Positions 24,513 to 32,975 are shown, numbered from the stretch's first letter. The stretch is DNA of 51,206 bases from an uncultured Clostridia bacterium (GCA_904501715.1 CAJGCD010000001.1:1-51206), one strand, 5' to 3'. Made by a program: numbers and translations. Notes: generated by a model not told the origin, from the letters alone.

Positions 24513-25435
24513 TGGATACTAAGCTTCACCTTTCCGCTTCTCCCCATATACATAGCGGCCGCTCGACCCAAAAGATAATGCTTGACGTTATTATCGCGCT
24601 TATGCCTACCTCTATTGTAGGCACCGTGGTATTCGGTCTGCGCGCCTTAGCTGTAATTGCGATATGTATCGCTACCTGCGTGCTCTCGGAATTTCTCTTT
24701 AATCTTGCTATAAAGAAAAAGCAGACTATAGGCGACCTCAGCGCCATAGTTACGGGACTTCTTCTGGCGCTCAACCTCCCCGCGACCCTTCCTCTTTGGC
24801 AGGCAGCGGTAGGAAGTTTCTTTGCTATCGTGGTAGTTAAATGCATTTTCGGCGGCATTGGTAAAAACCTTGTAAACCCCGCTATAACCGCAAGAGTGTT
24901 TATGCTTCTTTCCTTTAGCTCGGCAACCAAAGCAGCCTTCCCCGTTGACTCGGTTTCTTCCGCAACCCCTCTCGGGGAGCTTGAAGCGGGCTACTCCCCT
25001 TCTCTCCTCGACCTTCTGGTCGGAAATCACGGCGGAGCTATCGGCGAGGTCTGCGCGCTGGCTCTTATTGCGGGAGGTATATACCTCATAGGAAGAAAGG
25101 TAATCACCTGGCATATCCCCGTAGCCTTCGTTGGAGCTACCTTCCTGTTTATGTTCTTGTTTGGCGGCTTTGACCTTTATTTCTCCACCGCGCAAATTCT
25201 TTCAGGCGGACTTCTTATAGGAGCTATATTTATGGCTACCGACTACGTGACCTCCCCCTCCTCACCTTGGGGAAAAATAGTATTCGGTATAGGTGCCGCA
25301 TTCCTTACGGTAGTAATACGTCTGTGGGCAAGTCTTCCCGAGGGCGTATCCTATGCCATCCTTCTTATGAACATTATTTGTCCTTACATAGACAAATTGA
25401 CTCCCAGAAAGCTGTTTGGAGGTAAAAAGATATGA
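24512..25435 (+). CDS. rnfD: RnfD, membrane subunit with covalent FMN
   Basis: A 307-residue integral membrane protein with about nine helices. SSATPLGE places the FMN-bearing threonine at T152, the site flavinylated by ApbE in RnfD/NqrB. SPHIHSGRSTQKIMLDVIIAL at the N-terminus, split here as SPHIHSG and STQKIMLDV, and LVNPAITARVFMLLSF are family hallmarks. It helps carry electrons across the Rnf complex and probably takes part in ion translocation. ATG overlaps the rnfC stop (TAATG), and its end overlaps rnfG by 4 bases. Confidence 0.96.
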   Translation: MDTKLHLSASPHIHSGRSTQKIMLDVIIALMPTSIVGTVVFGLRALAVIAICIATCVLSEFLFNLAIKKKQTIGDLSAIVTGLLLALNLPATLPLWQAAVGSFFAIVVVKCIFGGIGKNLVNPAITARVFMLLSFSSATKAAFPVDSVSSATPLGELEAGYSPSLLDLLVGNHGGAIGEVCALALIAGGIYLIGRKVITWHIPVAFVGATFLFMFLFGGFDLYFSTAQILSGGLLIGAIFMATDYVTSPSSPWGKIVFGIGAAFLTVVIRLWASLPEGVSYAILLMNIICPYIDKLTPRKLFGGKKI

Positions 25436-25938
25436 AAAAGCATTTAAAAAGCGTAGTTTCACTTTTTGCCATTTGCGCAGCGGTAGCAATACTTCTTGCT
25501 ATTACAAATTACTTTACCGCTCCCATAATAGCGGACTATGAAAACAAAAAAGCAAACGCGGCTCTTCTCGAGGTGCTTCCCGATGCGAAGAGCTTTGAAA
25601 AGGTCGATATTAATGAGCTTTCCGAACCCGTAACAGAAGCATATAAAGCCGACAACGGCGGCTACGTTTTCAAGCTGGTTACCGTAGGATACGGCCCCGA
25701 CTTCGTAATTATGTGCGGCGTAAATCCCGACGGAACCGTCAGCAAGGCTATCTGTCTTTCGAGCAACGAAACGCTTGAAAAGGAAAAGAACTACGGAGAA
25801 AGCTTTGCAGGTCTTGACGCAAGCGGCGTTAACTCGGTAGATACCATAGGCGGCGCTACAAAGACCACAAGCGCTTACCGCGATGCGGTAAAAGCTGCTC
25901 TCGATTCCTTTGCTAAGCTTAAAGGAGGTGTCAAGTAA
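25432..25938 (+). CDS. rnfG: RnfG, FMN-binding subunit
   Basis: A 168-residue protein with one N-terminal membrane helix (about 7-29) and an outward-facing FMN-binding domain. The flavinylation motif is D-T-I-G-G-A-T143-K-T-T-S-A-Y; the first residue of the usual [ST]GAT is Gly here, and neighbouring T145/T146 are alternatives. Length is shorter than proteobacterial RnfG (about 200) but usual for Clostridia. It overlaps rnfD by 4 bases and rnfE by 1 base. ApbE encoded at 30097 is the expected FMN transferase. Confidence 0.95.
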   Translation: MKKHLKSVVSLFAICAAVAILLAITNYFTAPIIADYENKKANAALLEVLPDAKSFEKVDINELSEPVTEAYKADNGGYVFKLVTVGYGPDFVIMCGVNPDGTVSKAICLSSNETLEKEKNYGESFAGLDASGVNSVDTIGGATKTTSAYRDAVKAALDSFAKLKGGVK

Positions 25939-26663
25939 TGAGCAATAAAAATAGTGGAAGCCTTTCCGTTCTGCTTAACGGAATAATCAAGGAAAATCCC
26001 GTTCTCGTGCTTATCCTCGGAACCTGTCCCACTCTCGCAATGACCAAGAACGCGTCGACCGCGCTCGGTATGGGGCTCTCGGTTCTCGTTGTACTTCTTT
26101 GCTCAAACGTTGCGATATCTCTCCTTCGTAAGCTTATACCCGAAACGGTAAGAATCCCCTGCTATATAGTAATCATCGCAGGATTTGTAACCATAGTCGA
26201 AATGATTATACACGCATTTCTCCCCGACCTATACAGCACTATGGGTGTATTCTTAAAGCTCATAACGGTTAACTGTATAATACTTGGCAGAGCTGAAATG
26301 TTCGCAAGCAAAAGCTCTGTTGGCAGATCCGCTCTTGACGGAATAGGAATGGGCGCCGGCTTTACTCTCGCTATCTTTTCAATATCCGTAGTAAGAGAAG
26401 TACTCGGAGCCGCATCCTTTATGGGCAACGAGATTCCCTTCCTTTCGGAATATGCCATAAAGTTCTTTGTGGAGGCTCCCGGAGGAATGCTTGTATACGG
26501 TCTTGCGATTGCCGCTATATACAAGCTTACAAACGGAAAGTTCCCCAAGAAAAAGAGCTTCTCGTGCGAGGGCTGTCCCTCCGCCTCTCTTTGCCATATG
26601 GGCGGTGAATGTTGCGAAAGCGAAGCAAACGCTGTAAAGGAGGAAAACACAGATGCTTGCTAA
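25938..26663 (+). CDS. rnfE: RnfE membrane subunit with cysteine-rich tail
   Basis: The 241-residue protein has about six membrane helices and typical RnfE/NqrD elements: NPVLVLILGTCPTLAMTKNA, GLSVLVVLLCSN and NCIILGRAEMFASK. RnfE and RnfA form the pseudo-symmetric membrane core that holds an iron-sulfur centre. The unusual part is the last 36 residues, which carry six cysteines (C210, C213, C219, C225, C226, C241) in a hydrophilic cytoplasmic or external tail. Proteobacterial RnfE ends without such a tail. The last 11 bases overlap rnfA. Confidence 0.95.
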   Translation: MSNKNSGSLSVLLNGIIKENPVLVLILGTCPTLAMTKNASTALGMGLSVLVVLLCSNVAISLLRKLIPETVRIPCYIVIIAGFVTIVEMIIHAFLPDLYSTMGVFLKLITVNCIILGRAEMFASKSSVGRSALDGIGMGAGFTLAIFSISVVREVLGAASFMGNEIPFLSEYAIKFFVEAPGGMLVYGLAIAAIYKLTNGKFPKKKSFSCEGCPSASLCHMGGECCESEANAVKEENTDAC

Positions 26664-27255
26664 TTTTATAGTTATACTGACCTCCGCGGTTCTCATAAAC
26701 AACTACGTTCTCCGTCAGTTCCTTGGAATCTGCCCATTCCTTGGGGTCTCCAAGAAGCTTGACCAATCGGTGGGAATGGGTATTTCGGTAACCCTCGTAA
26801 TGATTATAGCAACGGCGGCTACGTGGCCCATACAATACTTTATTCTTGATGCGTTTGGTCTCGGATATATGCAGACCATCGTATTTATACTTATAATTGC
26901 CGCTCTGGTGCAAATGATAGAGCTTCTGCTCAAAAAGTTTATCCCTTCTCTTCACAAGGGACTTGGCGTATATCTTCCCCTTATAACCACCAACTGCGCC
27001 GTACTCGGCGTTACCATAAACAACATTACCGACGGATACGGCTTTTTGGAGTCGCTGGTAAGCTCTCTCGGCTGCGGTCTTGGCTTTATGCTGGCTATGG
27101 TCCTCTTTTCGGGTCTGCGTTCAAGAATAGACGAAACGGCTATTCCGAAATGCTTCAGAGGTCTTGCTTGTACTCTTATAGCGGCTTCCTTCATATCTCT
27201 TGCCTTCTTCGGCTTTGACGGACTTGCAGAGACCGTTGGTCAGGCACTTGCCTAA
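26653..27255 (+). CDS. rnfA: RnfA membrane subunit
   Basis: A 200-residue protein with six membrane helices. NNYVLRQFLGICPFLGVSKK and TTNCAVLGVTINN are the two inverted-repeat motifs of RnfA/NqrE, whose cysteines bind the membrane 2Fe-2S centre together with RnfE. AAAGGAGGAAAACACAG inside rnfE provides the ribosome site, so the 11-base overlap implies coupled translation. It is followed 11 bases later by rnfB. Confidence 0.96.
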   Translation: MLANFIVILTSAVLINNYVLRQFLGICPFLGVSKKLDQSVGMGISVTLVMIIATAATWPIQYFILDAFGLGYMQTIVFILIIAALVQMIELLLKKFIPSLHKGLGVYLPLITTNCAVLGVTINNITDGYGFLESLVSSLGCGLGFMLAMVLFSGLRSRIDETAIPKCFRGLACTLIAASFISLAFFGFDGLAETVGQALA

Positions 27256-27266
27256 GGAGGTATAAT

Positions 27267-28088
27267 ATGATAATAACAGATATTTTACTTGCTTTAGCGG
27301 TAGTCGGTGCAATAGGACTTATCGCCGCTATCCTTCTTGCTCTTGTTTCTCATTTTTTCAACGTTCCCGAGAACGAGACCAAGAAAAATTTGCGAGAGCA
27401 GCTTCCCGGTGCAAACTGCGGAGCTTGTGGATACAAGGGCTGTGATGATTACGCCACCGCGTTGGCTGAAGGTAAGGAAACAAAAGCAAACCTTTGCATT
27501 CCCGGCGGAGATTCTACCGCGTCAAAGCTTTGCGAGATTCTAGGTGTAGTATCACAGGACGTTGAGGAAAAGGTTGCATTCGTTCACTGCAACGGCAACT
27601 GCGCCGTAACCTCCAAAAAGGCTAAATACGACGGAATACAAACCTGCCGTGCCGCTTCGGCACTGTACGGAGGTCCCAACGATTGCACATACGGCTGTAT
27701 GGGCTTTGGCGACTGTGCCGCAGTTTGTCCCGCCAACGCTATATGCGTAAGGGACGGCATAGCACACGTTGACAGCACAGCCTGCATCGGCTGCGGTCTG
27801 TGCGCCTCAACCTGCCCCAAGAGCATTATATCTCTTATTCCCCAAAATGCAAACACGGTTGTTATGTGCAGCAGCAAGGACAAGGGCGCGGATGCCCGCA
27901 AAAAATGCTCAAATGCGTGTATCGGCTGTAAAAAGTGCGAAAAGGTATGTCCCGAGGGCGCTATCGCAGTATGTGACAATCTGGCAAATATCGATTACAG
28001 CAAATGCACGGGATGCGGACTCTGTGTCCAAGGCTGCCCCACAAATTGTTTGAAATCGGTATGTTTTCCCGCCCTTGCGGAAAAATAA
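27267..28088 (+). CDS. rnfB: RnfB, polyferredoxin subunit of Rnf
   Basis: The 273-residue protein has one N-terminal membrane helix (about 7-28), then the Fe-S domain C51-x2-C54-x4-C59-...-C77 (GANCGACGYKGC), and two to three ferredoxin-type 4Fe-4S domains with CIGCGLCASTCP, CIGCKKCEKVCP and CTGCGLCVQGCP. RnfB takes electrons from reduced ferredoxin and passes them into the membrane subunits. The order C-D-G-E-A-B is the one used by Clostridia. The gene starts 11 bases after rnfA behind AAGGAGG. Confidence 0.96.
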   Translation: MIITDILLALAVVGAIGLIAAILLALVSHFFNVPENETKKNLREQLPGANCGACGYKGCDDYATALAEGKETKANLCIPGGDSTASKLCEILGVVSQDVEEKVAFVHCNGNCAVTSKKAKYDGIQTCRAASALYGGPNDCTYGCMGFGDCAAVCPANAICVRDGIAHVDSTACIGCGLCASTCPKSIISLIPQNANTVVMCSSKDKGADARKKCSNACIGCKKCEKVCPEGAIAVCDNLANIDYSKCTGCGLCVQGCPTNCLKSVCFPALAEK

Positions 28089-28092
28089 TCTT

Positions 28093-28431
28093 ATGGTAAA
28101 CAAAAAAGCAAGAAACGATATTATATTAATAGCCGCAGTTATACTGATTGCGGCTATTGCCATAGTATGCCTGCTTTTTTTCAAAAAGGAAGGCAAAACG
28201 GCAGTGGTATACGTGGACGGAAGGCTTTACGGCAAATATCAATTGACCGAAAGCATTACCGTAGACATACACTCGGAGAACGGAACTAACCGATTGGTGA
28301 TAACCGACGGAAAAGCAAGCATTGAAGACGCAAGCTGTCCCGACCTCAGATGTGTCCGCCATTATGCCATATCAAGGGACACCGAGCAGATAATCTGCCT
28401 ACCCAACAAGGTAGTTGTATCGGTTGAGTGA
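28093..28431 (+). CDS. NusG domain II protein, membrane-anchored
   Basis: Start set at ATG 28093 just after rnfB; there is only a weak GGAAAAA ribosome site, so coupling with rnfB is likely. The 112-residue protein has one N-terminal helix (about 9-28) and a small beta domain with VVYVDGRLYGKYQL and DASCPDLRCVRHYAIS, ending ICLPNKVVVSVE. This is the NusG_II family, which sits next to Rnf, Gx transporter and ApbE genes in many Clostridia. Despite the name it is not the elongation factor. The conserved C-x5-C pair and location suggest a role connected to the Rnf or a quinone-like redox process, but no function is established. Confidence 0.85.
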   Translation: MVNKKARNDIILIAAVILIAAIAIVCLLFFKKEGKTAVVYVDGRLYGKYQLTESITVDIHSENGTNRLVITDGKASIEDASCPDLRCVRHYAISRDTEQIICLPNKVVVSVE

Positions 28432-28444
28432 GGTGGGCTATACT

Positions 28445-28948
28445 ATGAATACTAAAACAAAAAAAATAGCATTTGTGGGACTTATGGCATCCCTCGCTAT
28501 GATACTTTCATACATCGAACTGCTTATCCCACCTGTTTTCACCGCCCTGCCGGGAATAAAGATGGGGCTGCCAAACATTGTAATAATATTTACTCTTTAC
28601 AAGCTTGGAATTAAGGAGGCAGCCACTGTTTCCTTTGTAAGGCTTGTGTGCGTATCCTTGCTTTTCGGCAATGCTATGATATTCGCTTACAGCCTCGCGG
28701 GGGCCTTTCTCAGCCTTACGCTTATGTCTGTGCTGAAGCGGCTGGATAGCTTCTCTCCCGTAGGTGTCAGCGTAGCGGGCGCAATAAGCCACAACGCAGG
28801 TCAGACGATGGTTGCCATTATCCTGTTGGAGCGGGTAGAAATAGGATACTATATGTTAGCTCTTACCGTTTCGGGCACTGTGGCGGGCATCCTCGTGGGT
28901 CTTGCGGCGGTATATTTATTAAAAATTCTTGCGAACCTGAAAATTTGA
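28445..28948 (+). CDS. Gx transporter family membrane protein
   Basis: Start set at 28445 (MNTKTKKIAFVG) behind GAGGTGGG; the frame could be read from a TTG at 28415. The 167-residue protein has five or six membrane helices with SYIELLIPPVFTALPGIKMG, LPNIVIIFTLYKLG and AISHNAGQTMVA, the pattern of the family annotated as Gx transporter or heptaprenyl diphosphate synthase component I. It resembles small substrate-binding subunits of ECF-type importers. It follows the NusG-II gene by 13 bases in the Rnf operon. The true cargo is not known. Confidence 0.87.
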   Translation: MNTKTKKIAFVGLMASLAMILSYIELLIPPVFTALPGIKMGLPNIVIIFTLYKLGIKEAATVSFVRLVCVSLLFGNAMIFAYSLAGAFLSLTLMSVLKRLDSFSPVGVSVAGAISHNAGQTMVAIILLERVEIGYYMLALTVSGTVAGILVGLAAVYLLKILANLKI

Positions 28949-28969
28949 TAGTATGTTATATCGGCGATG

Positions 28970-28998
28970 TTGACAACTCAACCGTTTTATGATAGAAT
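28970..28998 (+). promoter_or_regulatory. Sigma-A promoter of the duplicated-domain protein
   Basis: TTGACA (28970-28975) and TAGAAT (28993-28998), 17 bases apart, 60 bases before the start. Expression here can be separate from the rnf operon. Confidence 0.8.
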
Positions 28999-29057
28999 AA
29001 TCCTTGCGTAGGAATGTAGAAATACGATAGATATAACATCAAGAAGGAGATTTCAAA

Positions 29058-30035
29058 ATGAAAAAAATTTCATCACTTCTTTTGGTTGTCCTAATGATAA
29101 TCTCGGTCGTTGTCAGTATATATTTCATAAAAGCAGACGGTACGTTCAAGCTCGGACTTGGAGTTTACAGCGCATATAAAAGCGCAACCGACGTTACCGA
29201 CAGCGCAAACGGCGTAGGCTCATACGTAACCACTGCCGCGGCTGTTTTGCTTGACGAGGACGGAAGAGTAATAAAGTGCGAGATCGACACCGCCGAGGTT
29301 GTGGGTGAATTTACTGCCGAAGGCAAATTCGTAAGCAAGACCGAGTTCAACACAAAGGGTGAGCTTAAGGAAAACTACGGAATGAGCAAAATAGGTAAGA
29401 CCGAGTGGTACAAGCAGGCTGACGCATTCGAAAAGCAGGTAGTCGGTAAGACCGCTAAGGATATCGCTTCTCTTATGGCAAACGACGGCAGAGGCAACGC
29501 TGATGTTATGGCAGCGGGATGCACTATCTACGTAACCGATTTTGTAAAGGCAGTTGACGCAGCTATAAGCAACGCTAAGACCTCAGAATCTACCGCCGAC
29601 GATATCCTAAGACTTGCCCTTATCACCTCTCTCAAGGGCACCGACGCAACCGATAAGGCTGCGGGCGCGCTCGAATTCGAGACTACCTTTGCGGCTGTAA
29701 CACTTGATTCCGATTCCAAGATCACCGCTTGCGCAAACGATTGTCTTGCCGTAAAATTCTCCTTTGACAAGGACGGTAAGATAAGCGGCGAGTACGTGGG
29801 TGAAGTCAAGTCCAAGGCAACACTTAAGGAGGACTACGGAATGAGCGCGGCAGGCAAGACCGAATGGTACAAGCAGGCAGCCGCGTTTGACGCAGCATGC
29901 GTAGGTAAGACCTCCGCTGAGGTTGCGGGTCTTATGGGTACTGACTACAAGGGTGTTGAAGCTGTTCAAAGCGCGGGCTGTACTATTTACGTAAGCGGAA
30001 TGGTACAGGTCATCACTAAAGCGGCAAAGCAATAA
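29058..30035 (+). CDS. Membrane-anchored duplicated-domain protein, Rnf-associated
   Basis: I do not recognise an established name. The 325-residue protein has an N-terminal helix (about 4-24) that is an anchor or uncleaved signal, then two copies of one domain (about 30-170 and 185-323). Each copy has a beta-rich first half (AAVLLDEDGRV / AAVTLDSDSKI), then LKEnYGMS..GKTEWYKQA.AF, VGKT..ev.sLM and AGCTIYV, with one conserved Cys (C155 and C308). The fold and length of a unit recall FMN-binding domain proteins, but neither copy has the [ST]GAT flavinylation motif. It lies between the Rnf cluster and apbE, so a role outside the membrane linked to Rnf or flavin is inferred. AAGAAGGAG precedes the ATG. 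Confidence 0.85.
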   Translation: MKKISSLLLVVLMIISVVVSIYFIKADGTFKLGLGVYSAYKSATDVTDSANGVGSYVTTAAAVLLDEDGRVIKCEIDTAEVVGEFTAEGKFVSKTEFNTKGELKENYGMSKIGKTEWYKQADAFEKQVVGKTAKDIASLMANDGRGNADVMAAGCTIYVTDFVKAVDAAISNAKTSESTADDILRLALITSLKGTDATDKAAGALEFETTFAAVTLDSDSKITACANDCLAVKFSFDKDGKISGEYVGEVKSKATLKEDYGMSAAGKTEWYKQAAAFDAACVGKTSAEVAGLMGTDYKGVEAVQSAGCTIYVSGMVQVITKAAKQ

Positions 30036-30048
30036 AACAATATAAAAA

Positions 30049-30076
30049 TAAGGGTGGGTTCCCCTCCCTTACTTTT
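30049..30076 (+). terminator. Imperfect terminator before apbE
   Basis: TAAGGGTGGG (30049-30058) pairs with CCCTCCCTTA (30062-30071) with one internal mismatch and a 3-base loop, followed by CTTTT. It may reduce, not stop, read-through into apbE. Confidence 0.55.
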
Positions 30077-30096
30077 AACATTTTCGGGGAGCAAAT

Positions 30097-31158
30097 ATGA
30101 AAAGATTTTTTTGCGCCATATTATTAGCAAGTACACTTACGTGCTGTCTATCGCTTTACTCATGTACAACTCCGAGCAAAAAATATTCGGATTATACCTT
30201 TGATTATTTCGATACGGTGACCTCGGTTACAGGATATGCCCAAAGTCAGGATGAGTTCGACCAAGCTTTTAACCGGATTTCCGATTTGCTCAAGGAATAC
30301 CATCAACTCTTCACAATATACGATAGATACGATGGAATAAATAATCTTACCACAGTAAACGAGCTTTCGGGCGGTATCCACAAGCCCGTAAAGGTTGACA
30401 GAAAAATTATCGATATGCTTCTCTTCTCCAAGGATATGTACTCAAAAACAAACGGCAGAGTAAACATAGCCATGGGAAGCGTTCTGTCTATATGGCACGA
30501 ATACCGACAGAATGGCATCGAAAACCCAAGCACGGCAAAGCTCCCGACAATGGACGAGCTTACCGAGGCGGCAAAGCATACAGATATTGAAAAGCTTATT
30601 ATAGACGAGCAGGCGTCCACAGTCTTTCTTTCCGACCCCGAGATGCTGCTTGACGTAGGAGCTATTGCCAAGGGCTATGCGGTAGAGCAGATAGCGCAGA
30701 CGCTTATACAAAGCGGTATTACGGGCTACGTCCTCAACGTAGGAGGTAACGTACGCGCCATAGGACTCCGAGGTGACAAAACACCTTGGGTAGCGGGAAT
30801 AGACGATCCCAACGGGACAGAAAGCTCGCCCTATTACGCCACCCTTGCCCTTGAGGACCGCTCACTTGTGACCAGCGGCTCCTACCAACGCTATTATACA
30901 GTGAACGGCAAGGACTATAATCATATCATAGACCCCGACACACTTATGCCCGCCGAAAGATATATCTCTGTTTCTATCCTTTGCGAGAGCTCGGCTGTTG
31001 CCGATGCCCTCTCAACCGCTCTTTTCTGTATGAGCGTGGAGGACGGGACGGCTATACTTGACAGCTTCGGTGACGTAGAGGCTATGTGGGTGTCGCCCGA
31101 CGGTGATATACAATATTCAAAAGGATTTTCAAAATATATACAAGGAGATAACACATGA
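30097..31158 (+). CDS. apbE: FAD:protein FMN transferase, lipoprotein
   Basis: The 353-residue protein transfers FMN from FAD to a threonine of target proteins outside the membrane; RnfD and RnfG are the expected targets here. A lipoprotein signal ends LYSC, with C23 as the lipid-modified residue. ApbE motifs follow in order: DYFDTVTSVTGY, NIAMGSVLSIW, LDVGAIAKGYAVEQI, YVLNVGGNVRAIG, TSGSYQRYY, HIIDPDTLMPA and ADALSTALF, which form the FAD and magnesium site. It lies 61 bases after the duplicated-domain gene and overlaps the PAP2 gene by 4 bases (ATGA). Confidence 0.95.
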   Translation: MKRFFCAILLASTLTCCLSLYSCTTPSKKYSDYTFDYFDTVTSVTGYAQSQDEFDQAFNRISDLLKEYHQLFTIYDRYDGINNLTTVNELSGGIHKPVKVDRKIIDMLLFSKDMYSKTNGRVNIAMGSVLSIWHEYRQNGIENPSTAKLPTMDELTEAAKHTDIEKLIIDEQASTVFLSDPEMLLDVGAIAKGYAVEQIAQTLIQSGITGYVLNVGGNVRAIGLRGDKTPWVAGIDDPNGTESSPYYATLALEDRSLVTSGSYQRYYTVNGKDYNHIIDPDTLMPAERYISVSILCESSAVADALSTALFCMSVEDGTAILDSFGDVEAMWVSPDGDIQYSKGFSKYIQGDNT

Positions 31159-31838
31159 TAGCGGATTGGATAAATTCAACCTTTGCGTCCTTTGACTACG
31201 CTATACTTCAATTTTTTCATACTCTTGCCGAGGGCGCGGGAGCAATACTTACACCCATAGCCGAGATATTCGCTCTCATAGGAGATAATGGATATTTCAG
31301 CTTTCTTCTGGCATTCATTCTTCTCTGCTTTCCTAAGACCCGCAAATGCGGCGTATGTATGATCTTCGCCGTAGGCTTTGGGGCGCTTTTTACCAACGTA
31401 GCGATAAAAAATATAGTTGCCCGCCCACGCCCATACGCCTCGGAGATACAGGCGTTTGCCGATTGGTGGAAATACATAGGCGCACCCCTGGAAAGCGAAT
31501 TTTCCTTCCCCTCGGGTCATACCACAGCGGCAATGGCGTCTATGACGGCTCTGTGCATAGCTATGTGGAAGAGCAAAAAATGGCTCCTCGCACCTGCCGC
31601 CGCTTACGTTGTGCTTATGGCGGCATCGAGAAACTACCTTATGGTACACTACCCCACCGACGTTATAGCCGCTTTCATAGTGGGTGGCGCAGCGGCAATA
31701 CTTGCGTGTCTGGCAATAAACGCAGTATGGAAGCTTATAGAGAAGCACTCAGACAAAAAGCTCTTCAATTTCGCATTGAATTTTGACATACTGCATCTGT
31801 TGAAAAAAGAAAAAAAGACGGATGACCCCGCAGCATAA
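31155..31838 (+). CDS. PAP2-family membrane phosphatase
   Basis: A 227-residue protein with about five to six membrane helices and the three-part phosphatase site: KNIVARPRP (motif 1), PSGHTTAA (motif 2, His as acid) and SRNYLMVHYPTD (motif 3, nucleophile His). Bacterial members remove phosphate from undecaprenyl pyrophosphate or from phosphatidylglycerol phosphate or phosphatidate; the substrate cannot be chosen from sequence. The last 35 residues are charged. It is translationally coupled to apbE, which may only reflect a shared operon. A clear terminator follows. Confidence 0.9.
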   Translation: MIADWINSTFASFDYAILQFFHTLAEGAGAILTPIAEIFALIGDNGYFSFLLAFILLCFPKTRKCGVCMIFAVGFGALFTNVAIKNIVARPRPYASEIQAFADWWKYIGAPLESEFSFPSGHTTAAMASMTALCIAMWKSKKWLLAPAAAYVVLMAASRNYLMVHYPTDVIAAFIVGGAAAILACLAINAVWKLIEKHSDKKLFNFALNFDILHLLKKEKKTDDPAA

Positions 31839-31855
31839 ATTTACTGCTTACAATA

Positions 31856-31890
31856 CAAAAAGACAGATGAGCTTCTTATCTGTCTTTTTT
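31856..31890 (+). terminator. Terminator of the apbE-PAP2 unit
   Basis: AAAAAGACAGAT (31857-31868) pairs with ATCTGTCTTTTT (31878-31889), with a 9-base loop and a T6 tract. Confidence 0.85.
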
Positions 31891-32019
31891 ATTATATCTT
31901 TTTCTCGGCTTCCCTCAGCTTCCTTTGTGTTTCAGACGGTAACGCTGTTGCTTCATTGTCATAATCATATCTAAGACAGAAAATCAACAAAAGTTGAAAA
32001 TTGTTCTGGTCATATTTCC

Positions 32020-32048
32020 TTGTTTTTTGTCGTAGGATATGATAAAAT
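32020..32048 (+). promoter_or_regulatory. Possible promoter of the diacylglycerol kinase gene
   Basis: TTGTTT (32020-32025) and TAAAAT (32043-32048) with a 17-base spacer, 38 bases before the start. The -35 box is weak. Confidence 0.45.
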
Positions 32049-32086
32049 TATTGTATAGTGTAAATAACTTTTGAAAGGAAAAGACT

Positions 32087-32971
32087 ATGAATAACTACTG
32101 CATACTTTATAATCCCTTCTCAGGTAACGGTCAAGGGAAAGAGTCAGTTAAGGCTCTATGCCGAAAGATCGGTGACACCGAATGTATAGATATGACCGCG
32201 CTGGATGGATACGAGGAGTTCTTTGCATCACACCCTGATTCTCACATTATCATATGCGGCGGTGACGGCACACTCAACCGCTTTATCAATGATACCGACG
32301 GCATTGAGATAAGCAACAGCATCTCCTATTACGCCAGCGGAAGCGGAAACGATTTCCTCCGTGACATATCGGGAACAGCGGGAGAGGTGATAAACATCGA
32401 TAAATACATAAAAAATCTTCCCTCCTGCAACGTAAACGGCAAGGACTATAAGTTTATAAACGGAATAGGCTACGGCATCGACGGATACTGCTGCGAGGTA
32501 GGCGACGAGCTGCGCCGCACCTCCGACAAGCCTATAAATTACACGGGCATAGCTATCAAGGGACTTCTTTTCCACTATAAGCCCACAGCCGCTACGGTCA
32601 CCGTTGACGGCGCCCAGCATAAGTTCAAGAAGGTATGGATAGCGCCTACTATGCTCGGCAGATATTACGGCGGCGGTATGATGCCCACACCCGCGCAGGA
32701 CAGACTCAACGGCGAGGGCAGCATTTCCACAATGGTCTTCCACGGAACGGGCAAGCTTCGTACACTTATGATATTCCCCTCGCTTTTCAAGGGAGAGCAC
32801 GTGAAGCACGAAAAAGTAATCTCTATTCTATCGGGTAAGGAGATTACCGTGGAATTTGATTCTCCCAGAGCCCTCCAGGTAGACGGTGAGACCGTTCTCG
32901 ACGTAAAGAGCTATACGGTCCGCGCCTACACCGATACGCCCCTGAAAGAAAAAGAAACAGCCAACGTATAA
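32087..32971 (+). CDS. Diacylglycerol kinase catalytic-domain lipid kinase
   Basis: The 294-residue protein has the DAGK/sphingosine-kinase fold: YNPFSGNGQG at residues 8-17 for nucleotide binding, CGGDGTLNRF with the GGDGT core at 58-62, and ASGSGNDFLRDI near 88-99. GIDGYCC and the C-terminal VDGETVL fit the second beta domain. It would phosphorylate diacylglycerol or a related lipid on the cytoplasmic face, helping lipid recycling after lipoteichoic acid or membrane turnover. There is no signal peptide. It has its own terminator and is a single-gene unit with GAAAGGAAAAG before the ATG. Confidence 0.88.
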   Translation: MNNYCILYNPFSGNGQGKESVKALCRKIGDTECIDMTALDGYEEFFASHPDSHIIICGGDGTLNRFINDTDGIEISNSISYYASGSGNDFLRDISGTAGEVINIDKYIKNLPSCNVNGKDYKFINGIGYGIDGYCCEVGDELRRTSDKPINYTGIAIKGLLFHYKPTAATVTVDGAQHKFKKVWIAPTMLGRYYGGGMMPTPAQDRLNGEGSISTMVFHGTGKLRTLMIFPSLFKGEHVKHEKVISILSGKEITVEFDSPRALQVDGETVLDVKSYTVRAYTDTPLKEKETANV

Positions 32972-32975
32972 TTTT

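Noticed and set aside
31897..32040. Minus-strand frame of about 48 codons without a start, ending LREAEKKI
   Set aside because: It reads like a protein C-terminus and might be a gene remnant, but it lacks start and ribosome site and overlaps the promoter of the lipid kinase; support is too thin.
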